Origin: Daldinia sp. FL1419 | Taxonomy: Eukaryota; Ascomycota; Sordariomycetes; Xylariales; Hypoxylaceae | Direction: 5' to 3' | Length of the DNA stretch: 64,000 nt | Assembly: GCA_025201765.1 (NCBI GenBank) | Contig: MU623350.1 | Location: 391,191-455,190, forward strand | Shown: piece after piece, positions 36,583-47,148 of the stretch | Layout: every line of letters starts with the position of its first letter | Position numbering within the stretch: the stretch's first letter is position 1 | Notes under the pieces: generated by a model | Databases searched by the model: none | What the model was told of the DNA's origin: nothing | What the model saw: the letters and a program-made list of their open reading frames with translations, nothing else | Position numbers and translations under genes: made by a program

Positions 36583-39500
36583 TCAACTTCTCTTCTCCAT
36601 CTCCCTGACAATCTCTTCTATCTGTGAATACTTCCGCCATAGTGTGTCCAATTTATTATCGTCGCTAAAATTGTCGAAATCCACCGTGTCCGTCGTCTTT
36701 TCCCGCGCGCTCCTCTTGACGACGCGCCCCTTTTCTCGGGGCCGCTCCGATCTCTGCCTGGCCATCCTCTTTCTCTGCCTCTGACCTGGTCTCTTTTTGG
36801 ATTTTGCCGGCGTGGCGAGGGACGCTGATGGCTTAGAGGTGCGGGTATCTTTGTCGGTCTTGGACGGCCTAGCGGCTGAGGGGGGGTAATCATCTTTTGT
36901 ATGGCGTCTGCTCGTCACGCCCTTGCTACTTTCTGCGAAGTTGTTGGATAGCCGGAGCTCCGTGCCGTGCAAACAATCGTCTCGGGAAGTCGAGGCTGTA
37001 CCAGAGGCCGAGCCAGAACCTGATTTACTTGGACCGGCGAGGTTACGCATCTCGGATGCGCGTCCCAGGCTTGACCGCTTCTGCTTTTTTGCTGGGCGAG
37101 TGTCGCTGGTTGAGATTGAAGTTGTCTTTCCGGATCCTTGCGGAGTGGTGTTTCTAAGGTAACTCGTTCCCGAGCCGTCAGGAAACCTCGAAAGTGATTT
37201 AGCTCTAAGCCAAGATGCTGGTGTAGATGCGCGTTGGGACTCGCTTCTTGGACGCTTCCTCGATCCAGAGTTAGACGGTGCATCAACACTACCCGCGTCG
37301 GCTTGTAAGTTCTGAATATCCGTGTTTATACGCTCTTGTTCCTTGGCAATGGCCTTCGGAGGGCATGATTGCGTATCCGTTTGTTTGTGGGCACTGTTAG
37401 GCGTTTGCAGGTCTGAACGCACCGTTGGGGCATCATTTATAGGTATAGCTCCAGTAGGAGCAGACGTCTGGGGTCCTTGAGAAGTAGATTGGTCTCCAGA
37501 ACGTTGGGTTTCCTTCGCAGATCTCCTTCTAAACAACTCCTCTACATCAGGCAGACTCTCATCGTCAGAAATATCGTAATTTTGTGTCAATGAGATAGGC
37601 CGCGGTGATAACGTGCCGGAATATGTCACACCATCGTTGTGGTAAAATCCAGCAGTACGACTAGCCCAAGGACGGCCGTGGGCCCTCCTAGAAGGACTAC
37701 TTCGAGCCTTCGCGGCTGGGTTGTGCTCTAGAGGCTTCTTGCCGTAGAATCTCATGGGGGTAATCCTGTTGCGGGCGCGAGGTTTCTGTGATTTAGGATT
37801 GGGTTTTCTTGGTGGCGAACCAGGACGTGAGATTTCCACTGATTTTGAAGGCGTTTGTGTCTTCGTAGCCTTATCCGCGAAAGGGTTCTTTGATATCTTC
37901 GGCGTGTCAGTTCTCCTTGATGTCAACCCCTGTAACGTAGGGTTTAGTTGATATGCTCGGTCTGGCATACTCTGTCGGGGCTGTTGTACGGAAGAATCCA
38001 CTCTACTAGCCTCCGGTGGTGTATCGGCTTGCCTGTTTGCTCCCGTGGGGATATATGGAGACTTTTCCGATCTTGGTTCTGCTTCGTTTCTGTTCGTTAG
38101 GGTGTATGCTTCACGGGTTTGGAGCGCCGGGGTTGACGCACCGCTTCGCCCCGCCTTCCGTGTGCTGACTCTCTCTACGTCCTCCTCGACGCCAGAAGTT
38201 ATGTCGATATCCTCAGAGGGGGTCTCTGGGATTTCCAGTTCAACATTAGTAGCGTCACTCCTTCTAGTAATCGGCGTCGATGTTTGGTGACGAACGATGA
38301 CGCGTTGGTCGATATTGAGAAGGCTCCGACGGGCCACCTCTAGCCGTATTTCTTCGTGGGACATACCATGAAACGCGGGATGATACACGACATCTTTGCG
38401 AGACACAGATATTGTCTTCCCAAGACGAAACTTGGATGGCACTATCCGTCCTTGAATATTCCGACTGCGCAGCCGAAGGTTCATTATGCCAATGGTACTT
38501 ATCGTAGCGGATACGCTCTGTCGATAGTCTTGCTCGGCCGTGACATTCACGCCTGCTAATAGTAATTGCCGGGAGTGCCACCCAATCAATACACTCTCTC
38601 CTGCCGAGTAAGTGCCAGGCTTAAGACGTTGTGACTTTGCGGAACTAGGGCTGGCGTTATTGTGAATATCATTGTGCTCAGTTTGCCCTTGCTCGGATCT
38701 TGGCGTTTCGACAACAGGTATAGCACCAGAAATATGTTTCCCTTTATCTTAAATTCGATTAAAATATGAAATACCGTAGGTAATTGAAGGTGTCTTTACT
38801 CACTCTTTGATTGTGGCCTTGGGGGGTTACCTATGTGTGCCTCTTGCGGGTGTGGAGATGTTTGTGGTGAAGATACCTGCTGCTGACTGGTACTTCGCTG
38901 TGCTAATTCAAGGACAGATACATTCTTGCCCTTTGCACCTCTGCTTGCCTTAAGCACATCGATAAAGTCCTTTCCTAGCTCCTTAAGTCTTTCCCCCGCG
39001 CGCTGAGGAAGACTCGGAGACTCGGGCGTTACCAAAACTCTTTGATCGGGTTGTGTTGGTGCTAAGTCTTTCGTCGAGTCTTCCGGTGCTGGAGATATAG
39101 TAGGTTGGATATGTGTCTCGATCGATTGCAATACCGGCTCGTCTTTCCCCGTATCGAGCATAGGATCACTATCCAGCTCATCATCTGTAGAGTACGATTC
39201 GTCCTCGTCAGAGCATATAGAGAAGTCTCGGCCTTTTGAAGATCGCTCCACGGCGCGAATTCGCTTCTGGATGGCCTTCCAAAGCGGATAGGATAACGTC
39301 AATACTCCAAGCTCCTGGGGTAGTTCGGTCCCGTCTATCCTATTGCGGAATATCTTCTTGAGCTTCTTCTCTCCTATCGTTTCGCGTATGCCTTGATGGG
39401 CGTTGGCGATTCTGATTATCATATCTCGACACTTCCAAATGCGCACCCACTTGTCGATCCATGTGTCAAGATTCGTCATCCTAGAGCGTCTTTGTGGCGG

Positions 39501-39764
39501 TATGGTGCCCTTCGTATGCCTGCGCCGACTCCTACACATTGAATTATTGGCCGTCTTAACTTGGGTATATTTCTTGAAGACTCCTGCACGGACAGTACTG
39601 GAAAACTCCTCCATTATTGACGTCCAGACATCCTTCTCAGGGTGCTTCCCCATTGTTGAGCAACGAAGCAGCCTCGGTCCATGCTTGCAGCTTATCTTAA
39701 GAAGCTTTAACTTCTCAAGCAGGGAGAGTTGCTTATTGCTATCAGATACCTCTGGCTCAGCCAT
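36583..39764 (-). CDS. Large disordered protein with SANT-like N terminus, 1041 aa
   Basis: Not recognised as a named family. Two exons, 39764-38804 and 38747-36583, joined by a 56-nt intron (GTGAGT...TTTAAG). The second frame is open upstream to exactly that acceptor, so the two long frames form one gene. The N-terminal ~170 residues are helical, basic and Trp-rich (KDVWTSIMEEF, TWIDKWVRIWKCRDMIIRI). They resemble Myb/SANT-like domains of fungal chromatin proteins. An acidic stretch follows (CSDEDESYSTDDELDSD). A semi-ordered patch lies after the intron (ESVLIGWHSRQLLLAGVNV, DVVYHPAFHGMSHEEIRLE). The rest is Ser/Pro/Arg-rich and disordered. Near the C terminus RPGQRQRKRMARQR (about 36751-36792) mirrors a motif in the protein encoded at 26965-30414. 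The protein ends in a short helix rich in Glu, Arg and Lys. A DNA- or chromatin-binding role is inferred. Confidence 0.7.
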
Positions 39765-41946
39765 CGTTTAGCTCTTAGTAGGTATCGACGAAAGCTGCGA
39801 GCAAGTGGCGTCGTTGAGCTCCGAGACGATTATATGGCCGGGATAGGCCTACGTATCTGACACACACACTTAAGTTAGCATGATATACATGAGCTACAAA
39901 TTGATCATTACTATTGGTCATGGAGTCCAGTATTCAAGCATACCACTCTAGACTGCTTTTGGTCGGGAATATTATCGGTGGCGTACTATAAAGACGGGAA
40001 CGATATACGATAGTGTAGCGTTGGTGAAGGCTATCAACCTCCGGCAAGCAATTTGAGTTGTTCTTTTTGATGATGAATGAGTTGCTTATAGTTTAAGGTC
40101 TCAATATGATATTTCTCATGATAAACCTAGAGGGCTTTGTGAGATGACAGACGAGAAATCAATCTAGAAAAGAACCCTAGTGATAGGGGGAGGGGATCTC
40201 TGTCACGAGTCTCGGGTCTTGGTTTGAAGGTAACAGAGTTGATATCGTGGTCCAATTTAGTTCTAAGAATTATCTCGTATAACTTAGGTTGACTACTGAT
40301 GATTCCATTCAAGGAGCTCCCAGAGCTTCATATACTTGAATCATCAGTATGTGCTCCTGTGCTCCTCAGGGGGGCAGGGGAGCGAGCCTCAGGGTAATCA
40401 GGTGGCCTCACGTGACCCCTTCCTGGTCTTGGTCCGAGCTTCTCCTCCGTGGAGCTCTTCCCTGCTTACTTCGTAACAATCTCTACCTACCTCTCTAAAC
40501 CCTCTCCTGTCATGGGAAAAAACTCGTCAACTTGACTAAAACCGTTGCGTATCATTCGCTTAATCCAGAAGTATCTATGTGGAATACTCAATCCTAGTTA
40601 TCCAGTCATCGGTTACAACTCAGAAGGAATAAGAAACAATACAAAGGTAATATAGAGCAATATTCAAGGATGTAGTGCTAGGGGGTGTGTAAAAAGCAAA
40701 AGTTGACAATGGCCCATCCAATAGGCCTGGTTTCCCGGGTAGCAGCTCTAACAAGACTCATTTCCTCCGTACAAGGTTCAGATAGGTGGATGACGGAATG
40801 TAGGACTATATATTTTATGAGAAATGACTAAAGTATTGGAGAACGCATTGACAGCCTTGCTTAGATACAAGTTAGAGCGGTGTGTAGCAAAGTGTATTAT
40901 ACATATCAAAGCTAAGTAACAGAGACATAAGATGGTTGAATGCAGCAATTATCCGTGCCCCTTAACTGGGGCTCCCGGGTAGCAATGTTAAACAACATAG
41001 TTTTGGTTCGCTCACGGAACTTGCCTACTGCCCAAATGCTGGGTCGTTGCCACTTTCTATAAGAATTAGAACCCCCGTTTACCCATTATTAAATGGTGTA
41101 TTGGCAGAGAATGTATTAACGTTTCAGGAGTTAGGAAAATCAGCTTGTCAGCACACCCATAAGGGGCAAAGTCTAGGCCGCGTATAAACTACGCACTGGG
41201 CACTTACAGTATCATGCTCGAGAGGTACCCAGACCTAAGTATCTTTATATGCAGGCCAAATTATTCGTAGGGGCCCAAACATAAATCCCATGTGCTCGTA
41301 CAAATGATAAATATTTATTCGGATCTATCCCTACATTTATGTTGGTAGCCATAATGGCGAATTTGAATATGAGAAGTTTCGATGGAGCAAGTTTATATCA
41401 ATAAAGAGGATAACTCACGGACGGCAATTTTAAAGAGCTCATAAGTAATAATGAGAATTAATGCAGGTATATTACTAGAAATAATTAAGATCAACTATAT
41501 CCTTTCACCGAGGCTGGTAGATGGTAGTTGCGCGCGCGCGCTGAGGTATTACTCTAGGGATGCTTGACAAGCTACCTAGTAAGGCAAGTAAGCAAGTAAA
41601 CAAGCAAACATTCGATAAGCTAATAGCAATTACACTGTCCGAATCCAACAGGGTGCTGATATCGGTCTCAGGGCTGGGGATCATTACAGGGGAATACCTA
41701 CAATATACCTAGGTAGGTACCTAGGTAGGCATGTATGCATCTTCGGACCAACCCCGAACAAGATCGCTGCATCTACAGCACTTAAAGAGGTTTGCAATTC
41801 TCACGTATATTAAAGCTCGAGCCTCGAGTATAGTTATCAAGCCGTTAGTCTAGAGCACCACGCTACACTTCATTACGATGGGTATTTTCGTTAACTATGC
41901 TATAGACTAGAATCCTTTTATGCCCTTATATGCGTGGTTTACCCGT
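39765..41946. other. Intergenic of about 2.2 kb
   Basis: No supported gene. It holds the upstream region of the SANT-like gene and the 3' side of CCT2. Two loosely similar segments containing CCCGGGTAGCA occur near 40734 and 40974. An alternating CG run lies near 41531-41541. A palindromic cluster lies at 41705-41735. It may be degraded repeat DNA. Confidence 0.45.
41705..41735. repeat. Palindromic TACCTAGG repeat
   Basis: The run holds TACCTAGGTAGGTACCTAGG followed by TAGGCATG. It is almost entirely self-complementary. Confidence 0.75.
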
Positions 41947-43745
41947 TTAGTGCCTTTCTCTCCTCCGTGGTGCTGCGCGGATTATATCGTCTACTCTAAG
42001 AAGTAACTATCAACGCGTTAGTATTCATGTTACACCGAAAATAAGGACCGTTCGAAGGGAGACTTACCTCTGCGGCTTCACTGGCTGACGAGACAACCGC
42101 TTTCTTCAATTTGTAGCTCTCAATTACACCGAGATCTCGCATGTCTGCTATTCCACCGCCGGGAGTTGTTAGATCCAGACCATATGTTGACATACCATCG
42201 TATATGGCTTTTCGCAATCTTGCGACAAGGTCGCTAGAGTCTAAGCCTGCGTTGTCTGCAAGGATTGTAGGGAGTTGTCGTAAGGCTATGGCGAATGAAG
42301 ATACGGCAATTTGCTTCTTGCCCTCAACTCGGGTCGCAGCGCCTTCTACTGCCTTGGCCATGAGCATCTCGGCACATCCTCCACCGAGCGTAGTTCTCGG
42401 CTCCCTAACGGTTTGCGAAAGGACAGCTAAAGCATCATGTAGAGAACGCTCTGCCTCATCTAGCAGCTGTTCCGTGGCACCTCGAAGGACGATGGTGCAA
42501 GCTTGACCGGCGGCCACTCCAGAAAACTTGATGAGAGTGTCTTCTCCAATAATGATCTCCTCGATAAGGTCGCAGTGTCCTAGTTTTACCTGGTCGGGAT
42601 GGTCGAACGTAGATGTGATTTCACCACCGGTGACTAGAGCTAGACGCTCAATGCCGTCGAAGTCGGCGTGCTCGATCGACATAATGCCGGCATCAGTAAA
42701 GAGTTGTTCCGGCCAGTTGTAAATTAATTGTCGGTTGATGAAACAGTTGATGCCGTGCGCCTTGATCCTATCTACCTTTGCTTTCATCTTGTCCTTTTCG
42801 GCCTTTTCGAGTTCGGCTAGCTTGCCGGTTGAGCTGACCTTCATACGTGCGCCAAATATCTTAACCTTGTCTGTATCCATTGACGTATTGGCAACTAGTA
42901 TCTTCGCGTTTTCTAACCGCTTGGGCTGATTCACCCCGATTTTCTTGTCAAGAATGAACCCTTCATCTAAGTACGAGTCGCTCAACTTGCCCCCTGCCTT
43001 CTTGATAATTTGGATATGGCTGAGATCCGAGGAGCCCTTGAGTCGTAATACGGCCTCGACGGCCAGCTTAGAGAATAGGTCTCTATCTTGGGCTAGGACT
43101 TTAGAGCTGAGGGTTGTTCGTGCAATAGCTAGTAGGTCTTTCTTGAAGGCCTCAGGATTCTTGCTGTGATCTACTGCAGAGCCTTCCAAAGCCTGCAGAG
43201 CAGCCTGGCTCGCTATCCGGTAACCTTCAATGATGGTTTGTGGGTGAATCTTTTTGTCGACGAGCTTCTCGGCTTCACGCAGGAGCTCGGCTGCTAACAC
43301 GGCTACTGATGTTGTACCGTCACCAACTTCGTCATCTTGGACCTTTGATATATTGACGAGAACCTTTGCTGCTGCGTTGTCGAGGGCTATGGACTTGAGG
43401 ATCGTGGCGCCATCGTTGGTGACCATAATTTCGGCCGTTGATCTTGGTAAAGTTAGCAAAGGAAAATGGGTCGAGGTAGTGGGAATAGCTGTTCAGCTGT
43501 TTAGTTCAGACGTACGCTGATTGTAATATTTTATCCATTCCCTTGGGGCCTAGAGTACTCTTTACTAGGTCGCCGACGGCGATGGCGCCGACAAATGCAG
43601 CCAAACGAGCATTCTCTCCCTTTTCTTCTGTTGTACCCTCTTCGAAGATCTGGGTAGGACTGAAGGACGACTAAAGAAGACAACGAGTTAGTGGGGGAAA
43701 AGGTTCAAGATATTCGAATGGTAGTAGGTAGGTAGCACATGCCAT
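41947..43745 (-). CDS. CCT2: TCP-1/CCT chaperonin subunit beta
   Basis: Beta subunit of the cytosolic CCT/TRiC chaperonin, an ATP-driven ring that folds actin, tubulin and WD-repeat proteins. Four exons: 43745-43743 (ATG only), 43670-43516, 43442-42068 and 42006-41947, giving 530 aa, normal for the family. The N terminus SSFSPTQIFEEGTTEEKGE and the first ATP motif KSTLGPKGMDKILQSAST are recovered only after splicing. The second ATP motif VQDDEVGDGTTSV and the C terminus LRVDDIIRAAPRRR are typical. CCT2 rather than another subunit is indicated by AVDHSKNPEAFKKDLL and GHCDLIEEIIIGEDTLI. The first intron (43742-43671) appears to be GC-AG: the only ATG in the leader is followed by GCATGT, and no GT donor gives the right frame. 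It is divergent from eIF3b. Confidence 0.93.
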
Positions 43746-44739
43746 TTTTACCACTGCAAATACGGAAATCAAATAGGGAAATTGATTTATTCTATCGGGT
43801 GATGTTGTCGTGTTGCGGCAGGGTTTTCCGCGGGGTTCGTGATGTCTTTGGTAAGTCTGCTACCTTATTATGGCGGGCTTGGAGAGAGCTTCAGATGTAA
43901 ATGCGGGCTGTACAGGTAACCTAGACTTTTTTTCGCGGGACAGGCTCTTGCCTCCGTACCTAGAACCTTATCGGAAAAGGAGAAAATAAACAGCCGGAAG
44001 AACCACAACCTGAGGTACAAGTACCTAATGTACCTACCTATGTACCTTAGTAAGTACCGTGTACCCTCTACAGGTAACTTCCTAAGTGCTACATATGAGT
44101 GAATAATGGGTATAGGTACTCCCGAGGCTCTGCGAACCACGACCTAATGTAACTCTATATAAGATATGTACCTACCTACCTATGTACCTATTAGGTAAGG
44201 TGCACTGTTAGGTACATCATACCTTACCTGTAGGCGCTAGAGGTGGGGTGAATTGACAAGACCTGCAAGAGCAGACAGAACGATAAGCGACAGCGATAAG
44301 AAGATAGTTGAAAGCTGGTGGGTGGGGTGGAGACACACACAATTGGGGCTTTTTTTTACCTTAGGAAGGTTCAAAAAATCATCTGCAAAAAAAATTGGCC
44401 GCAAAAAAAAAAAACCAAGAAAAGTCCTTGTATCCCGGATTCACTTTTCCCCTTTTTTCCCTCCCCCCTAATATTTGAATACTGCGTTGGACCCTACGGC
44501 AACACGGTATTTCGCATTACGATAGGGCCTTAAGGATCTATAGCATTCTTCTTTAGCTCCTTGGGTTTCTATTTTACAAACCCTACCGGCTCTCCAGTAT
44601 TTCGCATTTTCGTCTCGCCGTTATCCTCCCGATTTTGAAGGCGGGGCATTTTTCCTCACCTAAAAACCCCACACAAACCGACCAGAACATCTACGAAGAT
44701 ATACATATACCTTGATCCAATACGCAATCGCCACCCAAT
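43746..44739. promoter_or_regulatory. Shared upstream region of CCT2 and eIF3b
   Basis: A 994-nt spacer between two divergent housekeeping genes, so it must hold both promoters. It contains TACCTACC/TAGGTAC repeats at about 44028-44232, several A and T homopolymers near 44350-44420 and a pyrimidine-rich stretch before the eIF3b start. No specific factor site could be assigned. Confidence 0.45.
44028..44232. repeat. TACCTACC/TAGGTAC repeat region
   Basis: Repeated short words such as ATGTACCTACCTATGTACC occur twice, interspersed with GGTAAGG and TACCTTACC. It belongs to the same family as the other intergenic palindromic repeats. Confidence 0.6.
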
Positions 44740-47148
44740 ATGGCGCCGTCATTTGATCACCTGCGCGACGCAGATGTCGATGAGGATGACTACGATGAGG
44801 ATGAGATCGACATCTCCGATTTACGCGAGAAATACGAGGTTCAGCTAGAGCAAGGTTACGATACCTTCATTGTCATCGATGGCCTTCCAGAGGTCACCGA
44901 GGAACAAAAGCCCAAGCTGGTTAAGTTCCTACTGAAGAAGCTTAACCAGGTTGGAAGGACGAAAGAGGACCAGGTTTATATGCCAATGGAGAATGGCAAG
45001 TCTCTCAGGTACGCCATCATGCTGTAATTTGATTACACCCTTCGCACGGCACGTCGCGAGATAGACGATAACTTGCGGCTGCCGAGTTTTTGCCATGGGA
45101 GGAAACGCTTGGTATTGACATTTCCACAGGTTTGCTTTTGTCGAATTTGCTTCCGCCGCCGAAGCTGCCGCCGCCGTGAGACAGCTTGACGAAGTTCCCC
45201 TTGATAAGAAGCACACCTTAAGAGTTAACAAGATGACGGACATCGATCGGTATGGTCGCGAAGGACGTGTAGACGAAAACTACGTACCCCCTAAGATCGA
45301 AGAGTTCACTGAGAAGGAACACCTACGATCGTTCTTAGCTGACCCAAGCGGTCGCGGTCGTGACCAGTTTGCCATGTATCGAGGCGATGTTGTTGGTGTG
45401 TTCTGGAATAACGAGAGGGACACTCCCGAGAACATTGTAGATCGGCAGCACTGGACGGAGAGCTTCGTTCAATGGTCCCCCTTGGGAACATTCCTCGTAT
45501 CCGTTCACCAACAAGGTGTACAGCTGTGGGGTGGTAGTTCGTGGTCTCGACAGAAGCGGTTCGCACACCCTTTCGTCAACATGCTCGACTTTTCCCCGAA
45601 CGAGAAGTACATTGTTACATGGTCGAATAGACCTATTTCCATACCTGATGAGGGTCACCCCCAACTGTCATTAGATGAAGACGGAAAGAATTATGTCATT
45701 TGGGATGTCGAAACCGCTAAACCCCTCCGATCATTTGCCAACCTCGATATACCTACCACCAATGACGCCAATGCGACACCGGCAAAGCAGCCTAAATTCC
45801 CCTGGCCTGCTTTCAAGTGGTCTGCTGATGACAAGTACGTGGCCCGAATGACCCAAGGCTCCTCGATCTCGGTATACGAGCTACCCCGCATGAATTTATT
45901 AGACAAGACGACAATTAAGGTCGAAGGTGTAATGGATTTCGAATGGGCCCCTTCGACGCCTCAGAGGGAGGGTGTGAAGCAATATGAGCAGTTGTTCTGC
46001 TTCTGGACACCTGAGATCGGCAGTAACCCTGCGAAGGTTGGGTTGATGAGCATACCTTCGAAGCAGATTGTTCGGTCATTGAACCTTTTCAGCGTCACGG
46101 ATGCCAAACTTCACTGGCAATCAGATGCTACCTATCTTTCAGTGAAGGTTGATCGACATTCGAAATCCAAGAAGTCGCAGGCTACCACCCTGGAAATCTT
46201 CCGTGTTAAAGAAAAGGGTGTGCCTGTCGAAGTTGTTGACACAATCAAGGACACCGTCATCAACTTCGCCTGGGAGCCCAAGGGAGATCGTTTCGTCATT
46301 ATTACAACACCAGAGCCGGCCGGACCAACTGCTGTTGCCCCCAAGACTTCTGTGTCCTTCTTCTGCCCCGAAAAGGCCAAGGGTTCAGCCGTAGGAAATT
46401 TCAAACATTTACGAACGCTCGAGAAAAAGAATAGCAACGCAATCTACTGGTCTCCTAGGGGTCGTTTTGTGGTGATCGCCACGGTCGCTAACCAGCAAAG
46501 TTCGGACCTTGAGTTTTACGACTTAGACTTTGAAGGCGAGAAGCCAGAAAGCGATAAAGATCTTACCGCCAACTTGCAGCTCATGAATACAGCAGACCAC
46601 TATGGTGTAACTGATATCCAATGGGATCCTTCGGGGCGTTTTGTTGCTTCTTGGGCTTCTGTCTGGAAGCATACGGTATGTGTGATATTTATTAATCCGA
46701 GACGTTAAGCTTCAGTGCTAATAAATATAAATAGATGGAAAATGGGTACCACCTTTACGATTTCAAGGGTGAGCTACTTAGGGAAGAACATGTCGACAAG
46801 TTCCGTCAATGGTTATGGCGTCCCAGGCCGCCGACTCTGCTCAGTAAGGACGAACAGAAGCAGATCCGCAAGAACCTTCGGGAGTACTCCAAGATCTTTG
46901 AACAAGAAGATGCGGAGCGCGGAGCATCTGCCGACTTGGCTGTGGTGGAGGCCAGAAGACGCCTGCTTGACGAATGGCTGGGATGGCGCGCGTCTGTTGA
47001 CGCTGAGATCGAGGAAGAGAGACTTGCGCGAGGCTTGCCGAAACACCCGGTGGATGCCGAAGCTAAGTTGCCGGAAAGCGGAGAGGAGCAGGTTATCGAG
47101 GAGATTGTGGAAGAAGTGCTCGAAGAGAGCGAGGAGATTGTCCCTTGA
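44740..47148 (+). CDS. PRT1: Translation initiation factor eIF3 subunit b
   Basis: Scaffold subunit of eIF3, which recruits the 43S pre-initiation complex to mRNA. Three exons: 44740-45008, 45130-46675 and 46735-47148. Introns are 121 and 59 nt with matching phases, giving 742 aa, the usual fungal length. The acidic N terminus (DADVDEDDYDEDEIDI) precedes an RRM at about 40-125, whose second half starts at FAFVEFASAAEAAAAV after the first intron. A WD40-type beta-propeller makes up most of the protein (HWTESFVQWSPLGTFLVSVH, YVIWDVETAKPLRSF, AIYWSPRGRFVVIA, DIQWDPSGRFVASW). The last exon is a charged helical tail (LWRPRPPTLLSKDEQKQI) that contacts other eIF3 subunits in known structures. The start Met has a good context and lies just after a pyrimidine-rich leader. 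Confidence 0.95.

Noticed and set aside
38803..38804. Frames at 38796-39764 and 36583-38589 as two separate genes
   Set aside because: A GTGAGT donor and TTTAAG acceptor 56 nt apart join them in frame, and the second frame has no ATG near its apparent start, so they are one gene.
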